Positions 49,957 to 60,011 of a stretch of DNA of 64,000 nucleotides are shown one piece after another. The translations under genes and the position numbers were made by a program. The stretch spans positions 124,001 through 188,000 of the forward strand of contig CACYIK010000005.1 of NCBI GenBank assembly GCA_902774395.1. Direction: 5' to 3'. The notes beneath the pieces were generated by a model. It worked only from the letters and a program-made list of their open reading frames with translations. It was not told the DNA's origin and made no database searches. This DNA comes from an uncultured Bacteroidota bacterium (GTDB lineage: Bacteria; Bacteroidota; Bacteroidia; Bacteroidales; P3). Within the stretch, counting starts at the first letter, position 1. Each line of letters starts with the position of its first letter.

Positions 49957-50346
49957 ATGGCAAAAACTTCAAAACCGACCAAAAAAAGAGTCGTAAAAGT
50001 TGAACCTCAGGGAAGAGCATGCATCTTTGCATCCTTCAACAATGTCATCATCTCGTTGACAAACAACGCCGGTCAAGTGATTTCTTGGTCGTCTGCTGGA
50101 AAAATGGGCTTCCGCGGATCGAAGAAAAACACTCCGTACGCCGCTCAGATGGCTGCGGAAGATTGCGGCAAAGTTGCTTATGATTTGGGCCTAAGAAAAG
50201 TCAAGGTCTTCGTCAAGGGACCTGGTCAAGGACGTGAATCTGCAATCCGCGCAATCAACACCTGCGGTATCGAGGTTATGGAAATCACCGACATCACCCC
50301 GCTGCCTCACAATGGTTGCCGTCCCCCCAAACGTCGTCGTGTGTAA
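49957..50346 (+). CDS. rpsK: 30S ribosomal protein S11
   Basis: A 129-residue platform protein: [62 protein letters not shown], ending [18 protein letters not shown]. The start is ATG 49957; a GTG at 49903 would add 18 non-conserved residues. Codon choice differs slightly from neighbours (more GGA, CAA, TTG, one CTA), and an 89-base spacer precedes it. Confidence 0.97.
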   Translation: MAKTSKPTKKRVVKVEPQGRACIFASFNNVIISLTNNAGQVISWSSAGKMGFRGSKKNTPYAAQMAAEDCGKVAYDLGLRKVKVFVKGPGQGRESAIRAINTCGIEVMEITDITPLPHNGCRPPKRRRV

Positions 50347-50374
50347 TTATTAATCTTAAAAGAACAACAGTACA

Positions 50375-50980
50375 ATGGCAAGATACACTGGTCCGAAGAC
50401 CAAAATCGCAAGAAAATTCCACGAGCCTATCTACGGCCCGGACAAAAGCTACGAGAAGAAACCTTATGCTCCCGGCATGCACGGCCAGAACCGTCGCCGC
50501 AGCAAGACCTCCGAGTACGGCATCCAGCTCAACGAGAAGCAGAAAGCCAAATATACCTACGGCATTCTCGAGCGCCAGTTCCGTAAACTCTATGCCGAAG
50601 CCTCCCGTCGTGGTGGCATCACCGGTGAGGAGCTGATGAAACTCATCGAGGCTCGCCTCGACAACGTGGTCTATCGTCTCGGCATCGCCCGCAGCCGCGC
50701 TCAGGCCCGTCAGCTGGTTTCCCACCGTCACATCGCCGTCAACGGCAATGTCGTCAATGTTCCTTCCTATTCCCTGAAAGAGGGTGACGTCGTCTCCGTC
50801 CGCGAGCGCAGCAAATCGCTCGAGGTTATCACCGACGCTCTCGCCTCGCGTGCCAACAACTATCCTTGGCTCGAATGGGACGGCGCCAGCATGAGCGGCA
50901 AGTTCGTCAACTTCCCCCAGCGCTCCGACATCCCCGAGACCATCAACGAGCAGCTCATCGTTGACCTCTACTCCAAGTAA
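50375..50980 (+). CDS. rpsD: 30S ribosomal protein S4, zinc-free form
   Basis: A 201-residue primary 16S rRNA-binding protein: [36 protein letters not shown], then the S4 RNA-binding domain (about 92-160; [39 protein letters not shown]). The N-terminal region has no Cys, so no zinc site. In E. coli S4 regulates the alpha operon. Confidence 0.98.
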   Translation: MARYTGPKTKIARKFHEPIYGPDKSYEKKPYAPGMHGQNRRRSKTSEYGIQLNEKQKAKYTYGILERQFRKLYAEASRRGGITGEELMKLIEARLDNVVYRLGIARSRAQARQLVSHRHIAVNGNVVNVPSYSLKEGDVVSVRERSKSLEVITDALASRANNYPWLEWDGASMSGKFVNFPQRSDIPETINEQLIVDLYSK

Positions 50981-51049
50981 TAGTATATAGGACGTCAGTC
51001 TGAGCCTTGGCTTGGACATCAACTCAATCAAAGAAAGAAAGGATCAATA

Positions 51050-52042
51050 ATGGCAATATTATCATTCCAAAAACCCGATAAGGTGGTCATGCTTGAAGCT
51101 GACGACTTCCGCGGCACGTTCGAATTCCGTCCGCTGGAGCCCGGTTACGGCACAACCATCGGCAACGCTTTGCGTCGCGTCCTTCTCTCTTCGCTCGAAG
51201 GCTATGCTATCACATCTGTCCAGATTGATGGCGTCGACCATGAGTTCTCCTCCCTCCCCGGAGTCGTCGAGGACATGACCGACATCATCCTGCGTCTGAA
51301 GCAGATCCGCTTCCGCCGTCAGCTGGAGGATTACGACCACGAGAAGATTTCCTTCACGGTCAAGAATCAGACAGTCTTCAAAGCCGGTGACCTCAACAGC
51401 AATCTCAATGGTTTCCAGGTGCTCAACCCCGACTTGGAGATTTGCCACATGGAAGCCCAGACCGAGCTCCGCATCACCCTGTCCATCGACAAGGGTCGCG
51501 GCTATGTCCCGGCCGACGAGAACAAGCGCGCCACCGACCCCATCGGTGTCATCGCCATCGACTCTATCCACACGCCTATCAAGAAGGTCATGTACGCCGT
51601 CGACGACTACCGCGTCGAGCAGCGCACCGACTATGAGAAGCTGACGTTCGATATCGAGACCGACGGCTCCATCCACCCCAAGGAAGCTCTCAAAGAGGCA
51701 GCCACCATCCTCATCCAGCACTTCATGCTCTTCTCCGACGAGCGCATCACCCTCGATGTCGAGACCAAGCCCGTCCAGGAAGAATTCGATGAGTCCACGG
51801 CACACACCCGCCAGCTCCTCAAGACCAAGCTTATCGACCTCGACCTCTCGGTCCGCGCACTCAACTGCCTCAAGGCCGCTGAAGTCGATACCCTGGGCGA
51901 TTTGGTGTCGTTCAACAAAGCCGATTTGCTCAAGTTCCGCAACTTCGGCAAAAAATCACTTACCGAGCTCGAGAACCTCGTGGCTTCGAAGAACCTCGAA
52001 TTCGGTATGAATGTAGCAAAGTATAAATTAGATAAAGAATAA
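51050..52042 (+). CDS. rpoA: DNA-directed RNA polymerase subunit alpha
   Basis: A 330-residue subunit. The N-terminal assembly domain has [51 protein letters not shown]. The C-terminal domain (about 260-325) has [50 protein letters not shown], which contacts DNA and regulators. Normal length, nine bases before rplQ. Confidence 0.98.
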   Translation: MAILSFQKPDKVVMLEADDFRGTFEFRPLEPGYGTTIGNALRRVLLSSLEGYAITSVQIDGVDHEFSSLPGVVEDMTDIILRLKQIRFRRQLEDYDHEKISFTVKNQTVFKAGDLNSNLNGFQVLNPDLEICHMEAQTELRITLSIDKGRGYVPADENKRATDPIGVIAIDSIHTPIKKVMYAVDDYRVEQRTDYEKLTFDIETDGSIHPKEALKEAATILIQHFMLFSDERITLDVETKPVQEEFDESTAHTRQLLKTKLIDLDLSVRALNCLKAAEVDTLGDLVSFNKADLLKFRNFGKKSLTELENLVASKNLEFGMNVAKYKLDKE

Positions 52043-52050
52043 GAAAGAAT

Positions 52051-52551
52051 ATGAGACACGGTTGCAAAGTAAATCATCTGTCCAGAACCCACGCTCATCG
52101 CGTTGCTATGCTCTCCAACATGGCCACCTCGCTCATCATGCATAAGCGCATCGAGACCACTGTTGCCAAAGCTAAAGCCCTCCGCGTGTATGTCGAGCCT
52201 CTTATCAATCGTTCGAAAGAGGACACCACCCATAATCGCCGTATCGTCTTCAGCTACCTCCACAGCAAAGAGGCCGTCAACGAACTCTTCCGCGAGGTTT
52301 CGCAGAAGGTCGCCAACCGCCCCGGTGGCTACACCCGCATCCTGAAGACCGGCATCCGTCACGGTGACAACTCCGAGATGGCCATCATCGAGCTCGTCGA
52401 CTACAACGAGAACATGCTCAAAGACACCACCAAGAAGGCTGCCAAGAGCACCCGCCGTAGCCGCGCCAAGAAGGCCGCCGAGGCTCCCGTGGCCGAAGCC
52501 CCTGCCGCTGAGGCCCCCGTCGCTGAGGCTGAAGCCCCCAAGGCTGAGTAA
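52051..52551 (+). CDS. rplQ: 50S ribosomal protein L17 with C-terminal Ala/Pro/Glu tail
   Basis: A 166-residue protein, last gene of the superoperon. The L17 core is [51 protein letters not shown], ending near residue 125. An extra tail rich in Ala, Pro, Glu and Lys ([23 protein letters not shown]) follows, as in other Bacteroidetes. A strong hairpin terminator lies 27 bases after the stop. Confidence 0.97.
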   Translation: MRHGCKVNHLSRTHAHRVAMLSNMATSLIMHKRIETTVAKAKALRVYVEPLINRSKEDTTHNRRIVFSYLHSKEAVNELFREVSQKVANRPGGYTRILKTGIRHGDNSEMAIIELVDYNENMLKDTTKKAAKSTRRSRAKKAAEAPVAEAPAAEAPVAEAEAPKAE

Positions 52552-52577
52552 TTCTATCTGGAACATACTCCACATTG

Positions 52578-52612
52578 AAGCCCCTGCCATCCGGCAGGGG
52601 CTTTTCTTTTTG
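52578..52612 (+). terminator. Terminator of the ribosomal superoperon
   Basis: AAGCCCCTGCC (52578-52588) pairs perfectly with GGCAGGGGCTT (52593-52603), four-base loop, then a T-rich run. Confidence 0.93.
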
Positions 52613-52645
52613 TCAACCCCCTCCCAACCCCCTTCCAAGACCGTA

Positions 52646-52735
52646 CCAACACCGTACCAACTCCTACCATGGTAGGAGTTGGTACGGTGTTGGGTAGGAG
52701 TTGGTACGGAGTTGATACGGTGTTGGTGTTGATTG
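52646..52735. repeat. 48-bp perfect palindrome with flanking repeats
   Basis: Bases 52646-52693 are a perfect palindrome centred on CCATGG (between 52669 and 52670), with a core CTCCTACCATGGTAGGAG. Direct copies of GTAGGAGTTGGTACGG-like sequence continue to about 52730. It lies in the 328-base spacer between rplQ and eno, which holds no gene. The same core occurs near 14700. Confidence 0.95.
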
Positions 52736-52823
52736 TCAGTGTGATACAAATATGTTAAAATTTTCGTTTTTGATACCTTGTCGACAAGGATGAAATAATT
52801 CTCAAAGTATGATTTTTTTTTTG

Positions 52824-52831
52824 TAATTTTG
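52824..52831 (+). promoter_or_regulatory. eno promoter -7 box
   Basis: TAATTTTG matches TAnnTTTG, 48 bases before the eno ATG, preceded by a ten-T tract. Confidence 0.65.
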
Positions 52832-52873
52832 CGTTTTCAACGAAATAGATAAAATAATAACAAATAAACATAA

Positions 52874-54172
<1,299 letters not shown>

Positions 54173-54201
54173 TACTGTTGTCTCCCCGACAACAGACAGC
54201 A

Positions 54202-54232
54202 AAGGGTGCCCCGGACTTTCCGCGGCACCCTT
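54202..54232 (+). terminator. eno terminator
   Basis: AAGGGTGCC (54202-54210) pairs with GGCACCCTT (54224-54232) around a 13-base loop. No long T run follows. Confidence 0.7.
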
Positions 54233-54262
54233 CTCGACAAAAAATGAAAGACTGAGACACCC

Positions 54263-55774
54263 ATGACCACCATCCTCATCGCCATTGTCGCCCTTGTGGC
54301 AGGAATCCTCGCCGGAATGCTTATCGCCGGCCGTGGCAAGAACGCCCTCACTGCCGAGAAGCAGACCCTCGAGGCACAGCTCGGCGCCGCACGTCAGAGC
54401 CATGTCGCCGAGACGGCGCTGCTCAACCGTCAGCTTGAAAGCCAGAAGGCCGACGCTGCGAAAGACCTGCAGACCGCCAAGGCGGAGGCGGCACAGGCCC
54501 TCCAGGCCGCCAAAGAGGATGCCGACCGCCGGCTGGCCGACTACAAGGAGGAGGTCCTCAAACGTCACAACACTGTGGTGGACGAACTCAAGGCGAACCA
54601 CCAGCGCCTTCTCGACGAGCAGGACCGCCGTCACCGCAGCGACACCGAGGCCCTGGAGAAACGTTTTTCCGACACTATCGCCGCCCTCCGCGAGCAGGTG
54701 GAGAACACCACCAACACCATGCTCAAGCAGCGTCAGGAGGAGTTTTCCGATGCCAGCACCAAGAATATCGACAGCATCGTGAAACCTCTCAAGGAGACCA
54801 TCGACAAGATGAAGGAGGAGATGGCCAAGAACTCAACCGTGCAGACCACCATGAGCGCCGAAATCAAGACCAACATGGAGCACATGATACGGCAGAGCAT
54901 CGAGGCTCAGCGCAGCGCCGAGGAGCTGACGCGCGCCTTCAAGCACGAAAGTAAGACCCAGGGCGATTGGGGCGAGGTGGTGCTGAGCAACCTGCTGGAG
55001 AAGCAAGGCTTTACCCCGGGTAAGGATTTCGAGACACAGGTCGTGATGCGCGACGAGGATGGACAGACCATCCGTCCCGACGAAGGAGAGAACCTGCGTC
55101 CCGACGTGCTGCTGCATCTTGACGACAAACGTGACGTCATCATCGACTCCAAGGTCTCCATGACCGCCTATATCGACTATGCCAATGCCGAGGATGAACT
55201 CTCGCGTCGCCACTTCCTCAAGGAACACATCGCCAGCTTGAAAAAGCATGTCGACGAGCTCTCTGCCAAGAACTACACGCAATACCAGATTAATCCCCAC
55301 CTCGACTTCGTCATCATGTTCGTTCCGCAGGTTCCTGCCCTGTGGGCTGCCACCGCTGAGGAACCCTCGCTCTGGCAGGACGCCATGGAGAAGAAAGTCT
55401 TCATCGCCGACGAGCAGACGCTCTACGCCGCCCTGCGCATCATCCGCATCACCTGGACGCATATCGACCAGGAACAGAACCACAAGCGCCTCTTCGAGCT
55501 GGCGCAGGAGATGATCAACCGCACGGGTCTCTTCCTCAAGGAATACGACACCATCGGTCACAGCCTTCAGCAGGCCCTCGAGGCCTTTGAGAATGGCAAG
55601 AAAAAGCTGCAGCCCGGCGGCATGAGCATTGGCACCACCGCCAACAATATACTGAAACTGGGTGTCGAGAATCGCCGCTCCAACCGCAAGGTCAAGCGGC
55701 AGGAGACCGTCATCCCTACCGACTACATCGACAACGCCCTCGACCTTCCCGCAGATAACACGGAGGAGGAATAA
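54263..55774 (+). CDS. rmuC: DNA recombination protein RmuC
   Basis: A 503-residue protein. An N-terminal membrane anchor (TTILIAIVALVAGILAGMLIAG, residues 2-23) is followed by a long coiled coil rich in Ala, Glu, Lys and Gln (about 28-180). The conserved RmuC nuclease-like domain (about 215-430) contains QGDWGEVVLSNLLEKQGFTPGKDFETQ, RPDVLLHLDDKRDVIIDSKVSMTAYIDY and PQVPALWAA. It limits inversions at short inverted repeats in E. coli, which is notable given the repeat content here. Precedes the DUF4954 gene by 27 bases. Confidence 0.93.
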   Translation: MTTILIAIVALVAGILAGMLIAGRGKNALTAEKQTLEAQLGAARQSHVAETALLNRQLESQKADAAKDLQTAKAEAAQALQAAKEDADRRLADYKEEVLKRHNTVVDELKANHQRLLDEQDRRHRSDTEALEKRFSDTIAALREQVENTTNTMLKQRQEEFSDASTKNIDSIVKPLKETIDKMKEEMAKNSTVQTTMSAEIKTNMEHMIRQSIEAQRSAEELTRAFKHESKTQGDWGEVVLSNLLEKQGFTPGKDFETQVVMRDEDGQTIRPDEGENLRPDVLLHLDDKRDVIIDSKVSMTAYIDYANAEDELSRRHFLKEHIASLKKHVDELSAKNYTQYQINPHLDFVIMFVPQVPALWAATAEEPSLWQDAMEKKVFIADEQTLYAALRIIRITWTHIDQEQNHKRLFELAQEMINRTGLFLKEYDTIGHSLQQALEAFENGKKKLQPGGMSIGTTANNILKLGVENRRSNRKVKRQETVIPTDYIDNALDLPADNTEEE

Positions 55775-55801
55775 CCCCAAAGACCCTAAACCCCACATAA
55801 T

Positions 55802-57466
55802 ATGTATCGCAATCTTCTACCGAGCGAAATCGAGCAACTGGAGCGGCAAGGCAACTACTCCGACGACTGGTCCACCGTGCGTGTGGCTGACCTGTTTCTT
55901 GTCAAAAACGTGAGGAACAGCACCCTCAGCAACTGCACCCTTGGAGCCAATGTCACCATCCGCGATGTGCGCCTGCTCTCCGGTTACACGCTGGGCGCCA
56001 ATGTGACGCTATTCAATATCGGCGAGATGACGGGAGGCGGGACGCCCAAACCTCTCGAGGTGATGAATGAAAACGGCGGGCGCGCCATCGTTCCCTTCGC
56101 CGGCATGACTATCAGCGACGCCTATATGTGGGCCCGCTACCGTGGCCGTAAAGCCTTCATGCAGAAACTGGAAGCCTTCACCACGAGTGAGGTCGGAAGT
56201 CGGAAATCGGAGGTCGGAGAGTGTTGCAGCATCAAAAATACCACCTGCATCCGCAACGTTGACATCCTCTCCAGTGAGGAGGATCCCACGGTGGTCGACA
56301 GCTGTATCACGCTGTGTGACGGCGTGGTAGGTTACGGGTGCACCGTGGAGCATGGCGTCATCGCCGATCGTTTCCTGTTGGGCGAGCACGTGCATCTGGA
56401 GTTTGGCCTTCGTTTGAACGATACCGTGGTGGGCGACAACAGCACACTGGCGCGCTGTGAGGTGGGCAATAGCATTATCTTCCCTGCCCACGAGCAGCAC
56501 CATAACAACTCGTTCCTCATCGCAGCCCTCGTTATGGGGCAGAGCAACATCGCCGCTGGCGGCACCATAGGTAGCAACCACAACTCGCGCACCGCCGACA
56601 ATGAGATTGTCGCTGGCCGTGGCTTCTGGCCGGGACTCTGCTGTTCGTTTAAGCACAGCAGCCGCTTCGCTAGCTACTGCCTGCTCGCCAAGGGCAACTA
56701 TCCTGCAGAACTGGACATCACGCTGCCCTTCGCGCTGGTGAACAATAACGTGAGCAAAGACCAGCTGGAAATCATGCCAGCCTACTGGTGGATGTACAAC
56801 ATGTATGCCATGGACCGCAATAGCAAGAAGTTTGCCAAACGCGACAAGCGCGTGGTGAAAGCCCAGCATATCGAGTTCGACAACCTGGCGCCCGATACCG
56901 CCGAGGAAATCTTCCGTGGCATCATGCAGCTGCGCGCCTGGATGGCGGCCTCTACGAGCGACACCGTCTATGCCCAGAGGCAGGAGAACAGCAGGCGTCC
57001 CACTGTTGTCCTCAAAGCCGAGGAAGGTCTTAAGGCCTACGAGGAGATGCTGATATATTATGCTATGAAAACGGTGAAAGGTGAAAGGTTAAAGGTGAAA
57101 GGTGAAAGGTTAAATGACTGGCTCAACATTGGAGGCCAGTTGGTGGCCAAAGCCGACATGGAGCAGCTTATCGCTGATGTGGAGAGTGGCGCTATCGGCA
57201 GTTGGCAGCAAGTGCACGAGCGTATGGACGCCTTGTGGGAGACTTATCCCGCCCAGCGCGAGGCCCATGCCTATGGCATCCTCTGCCGTCTGGCAGGTGT
57301 GGACGCACTCACCGACGACCTCTGGCAGCAATATCAGCTGCGCTATACCGAGATACAAAAGTATATAGAAGAGCAGAAGGTCGTCAGCCGTCGCAAAGAC
57401 GATGTCAACCCCTTCCGCAACATGACCTATTGGGACGACGCCGAGCGAGAAGCGGTGTTGGGATAA
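55802..57466 (+). CDS. DUF4954 family protein (left-handed beta-helix-like)
   Basis: A 554-residue protein beginning YRNLLPSEIEQLERQGNYSDDWSTVRVADLF. The N-terminal two thirds have repeating hexapeptide-like turns (NSTLSNCTLGANVTIRDVRLLSGYTLGANVTLF; GYGCTVEHGVIADRFLLGEHV), as in acyl/nucleotidyl-transferase beta-helices, hence similarity to the DUF4954 family common in Bacteroidetes. Activity unknown. Two in-frame repeats are present: SEVGSRKSEVGE (56186-56221, GGAAGTCGGAAATCGG words) and KGERLKVKGERLND (57070-57114, GGTGAAAGG words). Cytoplasmic. Confidence 0.83.
   Translation: MYRNLLPSEIEQLERQGNYSDDWSTVRVADLFLVKNVRNSTLSNCTLGANVTIRDVRLLSGYTLGANVTLFNIGEMTGGGTPKPLEVMNENGGRAIVPFAGMTISDAYMWARYRGRKAFMQKLEAFTTSEVGSRKSEVGECCSIKNTTCIRNVDILSSEEDPTVVDSCITLCDGVVGYGCTVEHGVIADRFLLGEHVHLEFGLRLNDTVVGDNSTLARCEVGNSIIFPAHEQHHNNSFLIAALVMGQSNIAAGGTIGSNHNSRTADNEIVAGRGFWPGLCCSFKHSSRFASYCLLAKGNYPAELDITLPFALVNNNVSKDQLEIMPAYWWMYNMYAMDRNSKKFAKRDKRVVKAQHIEFDNLAPDTAEEIFRGIMQLRAWMAASTSDTVYAQRQENSRRPTVVLKAEEGLKAYEEMLIYYAMKTVKGERLKVKGERLNDWLNIGGQLVAKADMEQLIADVESGAIGSWQQVHERMDALWETYPAQREAHAYGILCRLAGVDALTDDLWQQYQLRYTEIQKYIEEQKVVSRRKDDVNPFRNMTYWDDAEREAVLG
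56186..56221 (+). repeat. In-frame GAGGTCGGAAGTCGG repeat in the DUF4954 gene
   Basis: Four GTCGGA-type words encode SEVGSRKSEVGE between conserved beta-helix turns. Confidence 0.75.
57070..57114 (+). repeat. In-frame GGTGAAAGGTTAAAGG repeat in the DUF4954 gene
   Basis: Tandem units encode VKGERLKVKGERL. Same family as the tract in the carboxyltransferase linker (25994-26024). Confidence 0.88.
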
Positions 57467-57472
57467 AAAAAG

Positions 57473-57502
57473 AAACGCTCCCGAATTGGGAGCGTTTTTC
57501 TT
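57473..57502. terminator. Bidirectional terminator between DUF4954 and rpsT
   Basis: AAACGCTCCC (57473-57482) pairs perfectly with GGGAGCGTTT (57488-57497) and is flanked by A and T runs. Confidence 0.92.
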
Positions 57503-57527
57503 TTTCAAGGATTCGCTTATCTGAAGA

Positions 57528-57779
57528 TTACATGGCGTTGACCTGACGCATGCATTTCGACTTCAGGTTGGAAGCTTTGTTCTTGTGGATGATGCTGCGC
57601 TTGGCAAGCTTGTCGATGATGCTGATCATCTTGGGCAGACGCTCGGTAGCCACGGCCTTGTCTTCCAGAGCACGGAAGTCGCGCAGAGCGTTGCGCATAG
57701 TCCTGGCGTAGTATCTGTTCTCAACTCTTCTTTTTTCGCTCGAGCGAATTCTCTTTTTTGCAGACTTGTGGTGTGCCAT
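57528..57779 (-). CDS. rpsT: 30S ribosomal protein S20
   Basis: An 83-residue helical 16S rRNA-binding protein: AHHKSAKKRIRSSEKRRVENRYYARTMRNALRDFRAL, then KMISIIDKLAKRSIIHKNKASNLKSKCMRQVNAM. Full family length. It stands away from the main ribosomal operon, as usual, next to a tRNA gene, with a shared terminator at its 3' end. Confidence 0.96.
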   Translation of the reverse strand: MAHHKSAKKRIRSSEKRRVENRYYARTMRNALRDFRALEDKAVATERLPKMISIIDKLAKRSIIHKNKASNLKSKCMRQVNAM

Positions 57780-57825
57780 AAATTAATTCTTGTTCTTATT
57801 CTTTATACTATTATTTACAATATAA

Positions 57826-57855
57826 TCATCACTCTTCACTTATCACTCTTCACTG
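57826..57855. repeat. ATCACTCTTCACTT repeat between rpsT and tRNA-Glu
   Basis: Two tandem 14-15-base words; related to the coding tracts at 3744-3775 and 30480-30515. Confidence 0.8.
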
Positions 57856-57861
57856 ATTTTG

Positions 57862-57936
57862 TACCGCGTGCGGGATTCGAACCCGCGATTTTGAGAATGA
57901 AAATCTCACGTCCTGGGCCAGCTAGACGAACGCGGC
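57862..57936 (-). tRNA. tRNA-Glu (anticodon TTC)
   Basis: A 75-base cloverleaf on the minus strand. The anticodon arm TGAGA-TTTTCAT-TCTCA gives TTC; the T arm has GCGGG-TTCGAAT-CCCGC. The acceptor stem is GCCGCGT/ACGCGGT. CCA is not encoded. Confidence 0.9.
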
Positions 57937-57976
57937 AGCCGTTTTTTTGCTCAAAATTTCTTTTGAAAAGCGGGTG

Positions 57977-58008
57977 CAAAAGTACGAACATTTTCCGACA
58001 TGGCCAAA
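57977..58008 (-). promoter_or_regulatory. tRNA-Glu promoter (minus strand)
   Basis: On the minus strand TTTG (complement of 58005-58008) and TACTTTTG (complement of 57977-57984) are 20 bases apart, about 40 bases before the tRNA. Confidence 0.8.
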
Positions 58009-58044
58009 TTTTTTTCAACGCTGTCGGTTCATATCTTTTGCCTT

Positions 58045-58719
58045 CTACTCGTTATCTGCCTGGAAACGAAAGCCTAAGCGCTTGCCTGTTACCAGCATTT
58101 TTTTGTCAAAATTACTCTTCATCTCACCCACGGAAACGAGCTTAACTTCGTCATACGGAGGGGTCAAAAGATCAAAATTGGTGGTATATTCGATAGCCGA
58201 TTCGACGATACCTTGGACGCTCTCCGGTGTCACCGTCGAGGTGTTGAAATTGGTGTAGAGCATGCCCAGCTCACGTTTCCCTTCGATGAAGTAGTGCTTC
58301 TCGTTGTTGACAAAGATGCGTCCAATCATGTATCCCAGGTCGTTGTCGCGCTGATAGGTGAAGCTGTCGGCCAGGAAGTTGTAGATGTGTATCACGCCGC
58401 AATAGCTCCTCCGAGGGTCTTCCCTCACATAGGGGGTCTTCATCACTTGGTGGTCGCGCGAGAACTCGAAGACATTGGTATGCATCATGAACAGCAGAAC
58501 GTCGCCGGCGAATGTCACCTCGAACTCGAAGTCGCCGCGGTCGGTGAATTCGAATACCACCTGTTTGCCTTCCTCTTGGCAGCGTGCGCGGAAGAGTTCG
58601 ATGAGCTGGCGAGTCTGTGTGCGGAAGAGTTCGAAGGTCTCCTTGGTGGCATCGAATACGTTCTTTTTCAGCTCACTCTTAGTGAAGACGAGGTCTTTCA
58701 GTGATTCTTTCAGTTCCAT
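58045..58719 (-). CDS. Conserved hypothetical protein
   Basis: A 224-residue soluble protein without signal peptide or membrane span. An N-terminal helical segment (about 1-50, KSELKKNVFDATKETFELFRTQTRQLIELFRARC) is followed by a mixed alpha/beta part with GDFEFEVTFAGDVLLFMMHTNVFEF and GYMIGRIFVNNEKHYFIEGKRELG. From memory, similar proteins are common in Bacteroidetes and unannotated. It lies 22 bases downstream of clpX on the same strand, so co-transcription is likely. Function unknown. Confidence 0.78.
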   Translation of the reverse strand: MELKESLKDLVFTKSELKKNVFDATKETFELFRTQTRQLIELFRARCQEEGKQVVFEFTDRGDFEFEVTFAGDVLLFMMHTNVFEFSRDHQVMKTPYVREDPRRSYCGVIHIYNFLADSFTYQRDNDLGYMIGRIFVNNEKHYFIEGKRELGMLYTNFNTSTVTPESVQGIVESAIEYTTNFDLLTPPYDEVKLVSVGEMKSNFDKKMLVTGKRLGFRFQADNE

Positions 58720-58741
58720 AAAGTTGAGTATAAATATTGGG

Positions 58742-59968
58742 TTATAGTTTCATTTTCTCGCGTGCGATATCGGGCGTGAGGGTATAGGTGGAGCCCTTGG
58801 CGAGCGAGGGGAGGTCGAACATGAGGTCCGTCATGATGCTCTCCATGATGGAGCGCAGGCCGCGGGCGCCGAGGTGGTACTTCACGGCGCGCTCGACCAC
58901 GAGGTCGAGGGTCTCGGGGGCGAACTCCAGCGTGATGTCATCCATCTTGAAGAGCTCCTGGTACTGTTTGACGAGGGCATTCTTGGGTTCGACGAGGATG
59001 CGGCGCAGTGCGTCGCTGTCGAGGGGCTGCAGGGCGGTGAGCACGGGGAAGCGTCCCACGAGTTCGGGGATGAGGCCGAACTTCTTGATGTCCATGGGCT
59101 GCACATACTGCAACATGTTGTCGCGGTCGAGTTCGGCGCGTGTCTCGTCGCCTTTGAATCCAATGACGTTGCTGTTGAGGCGCGAGGCGATGGCGCGTTC
59201 AATGCCGTCGAAGGCGCCGCCGCAGATGAAGAGGATGTTGCGGGTGTCGATGGTGATGAGCTTCTGCTCGGGGTGCTTGCGGCCGCCCTCTGGAGGCACG
59301 GAGACGAGGGCACCCTCGAGGAGTTTCAGCAGGGCCTGCTGCACACCCTCGCCGCTGACGTCGCGTGTGATGGAGGTGTTCTCACTCTTGCGGGCGATCT
59401 TGTCGATCTCGTCGATGAAGACGATGCCGCGCTGGCACGCCGCCACGTCGTAGTCGGCGGCCTGGAGCAGTCGCACGAGGACGTTCTCCACGTCGTCGCC
59501 CACATAGCCAGCCTCGGTCAGCGTGGTGGCGTCGGCGATACAGAAGGGCACCTTGAGGAGGCGGGCGATGGTGCGTGCCAGGAGGGTCTTGCCCGTGCCG
59601 GTCTCGCCGACGAGGATGATGTTTGACTTCTCAATCTCCACATCATTCTTATCGCCATGCTCGGCGTTGTACTTCAGGCGCTTGTAGTGGTTGTAGACGG
59701 CCACGGAGAGGACGCGTTTGGCGGCATCCTGACCGATGACATACTGGTCGAGGAAGGCCTTGATATCGGTAGGAACGGGGATGTCCGAATTCTGAATTGT
59801 GAATTTCGAATTTTGAGAGGTCTGCCCCTGCTCTTTGAAGATTTTTCCGGCTTGTTCGGAGCAGTCGTGGCAGATATAGCCGTTGAGGCCTGCAAGAAGC
59901 ATGCCGGCCTGCGAGGCAGGACGGCCGCAGAAAGAGCAGTGTTCTTCGTTGGTGGGTTTCTTGGACAT
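58742..59968 (-). CDS. clpX: ATP-dependent protease ATP-binding subunit ClpX
   Basis: A 408-residue AAA+ unfoldase. The zinc-binding domain is [10 protein letters not shown]...YICHDC (residues 11-36). Walker A is GETGTGKT, Walker B IVFIDEID, the pore loop GYVGDD, an RKH loop in GGRKHPEQ, and IGF in NVIGFKGD, which contacts ClpP. The linker between zinc domain and AAA+ domain contains [11 protein letters not shown], encoded by GAATTCTGAATTGTGAATT repeat words (59784-59817). clpP is not in the window. All catalytic elements look intact. Confidence 0.97.
   Translation of the reverse strand: MSKKPTNEEHCSFCGRPASQAGMLLAGLNGYICHDCSEQAGKIFKEQGQTSQNSKFTIQNSDIPVPTDIKAFLDQYVIGQDAAKRVLSVAVYNHYKRLKYNAEHGDKNDVEIEKSNIILVGETGTGKTLLARTIARLLKVPFCIADATTLTEAGYVGDDVENVLVRLLQAADYDVAACQRGIVFIDEIDKIARKSENTSITRDVSGEGVQQALLKLLEGALVSVPPEGGRKHPEQKLITIDTRNILFICGGAFDGIERAIASRLNSNVIGFKGDETRAELDRDNMLQYVQPMDIKKFGLIPELVGRFPVLTALQPLDSDALRRILVEPKNALVKQYQELFKMDDITLEFAPETLDLVVERAVKYHLGARGLRSIMESIMTDLMFDLPSLAKGSTYTLTPDIAREKMKL
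59784..59817 (-). repeat. In-frame GAATTTCGAATTTTG repeat in the clpX linker
   Basis: Two or three GAATT(C/G)TGAATT words encode [11 protein letters not shown] exactly between the zinc-binding domain and the AAA+ module. Confidence 0.8.
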
Positions 59969-59973
59969 TATTC

Positions 59974-60011
59974 GGAATGCGTTAATGCGTTAATGTGCTA
60001 AAATGTTAGTG
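59974..60011. repeat. GTTAATGCGTTAATG repeat filling the rodA-clpX spacer
   Basis: The whole 43-base spacer is GCGTTAATGCGTTAATG words trailing into AAAATGTTAGTG. Confidence 0.8.
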
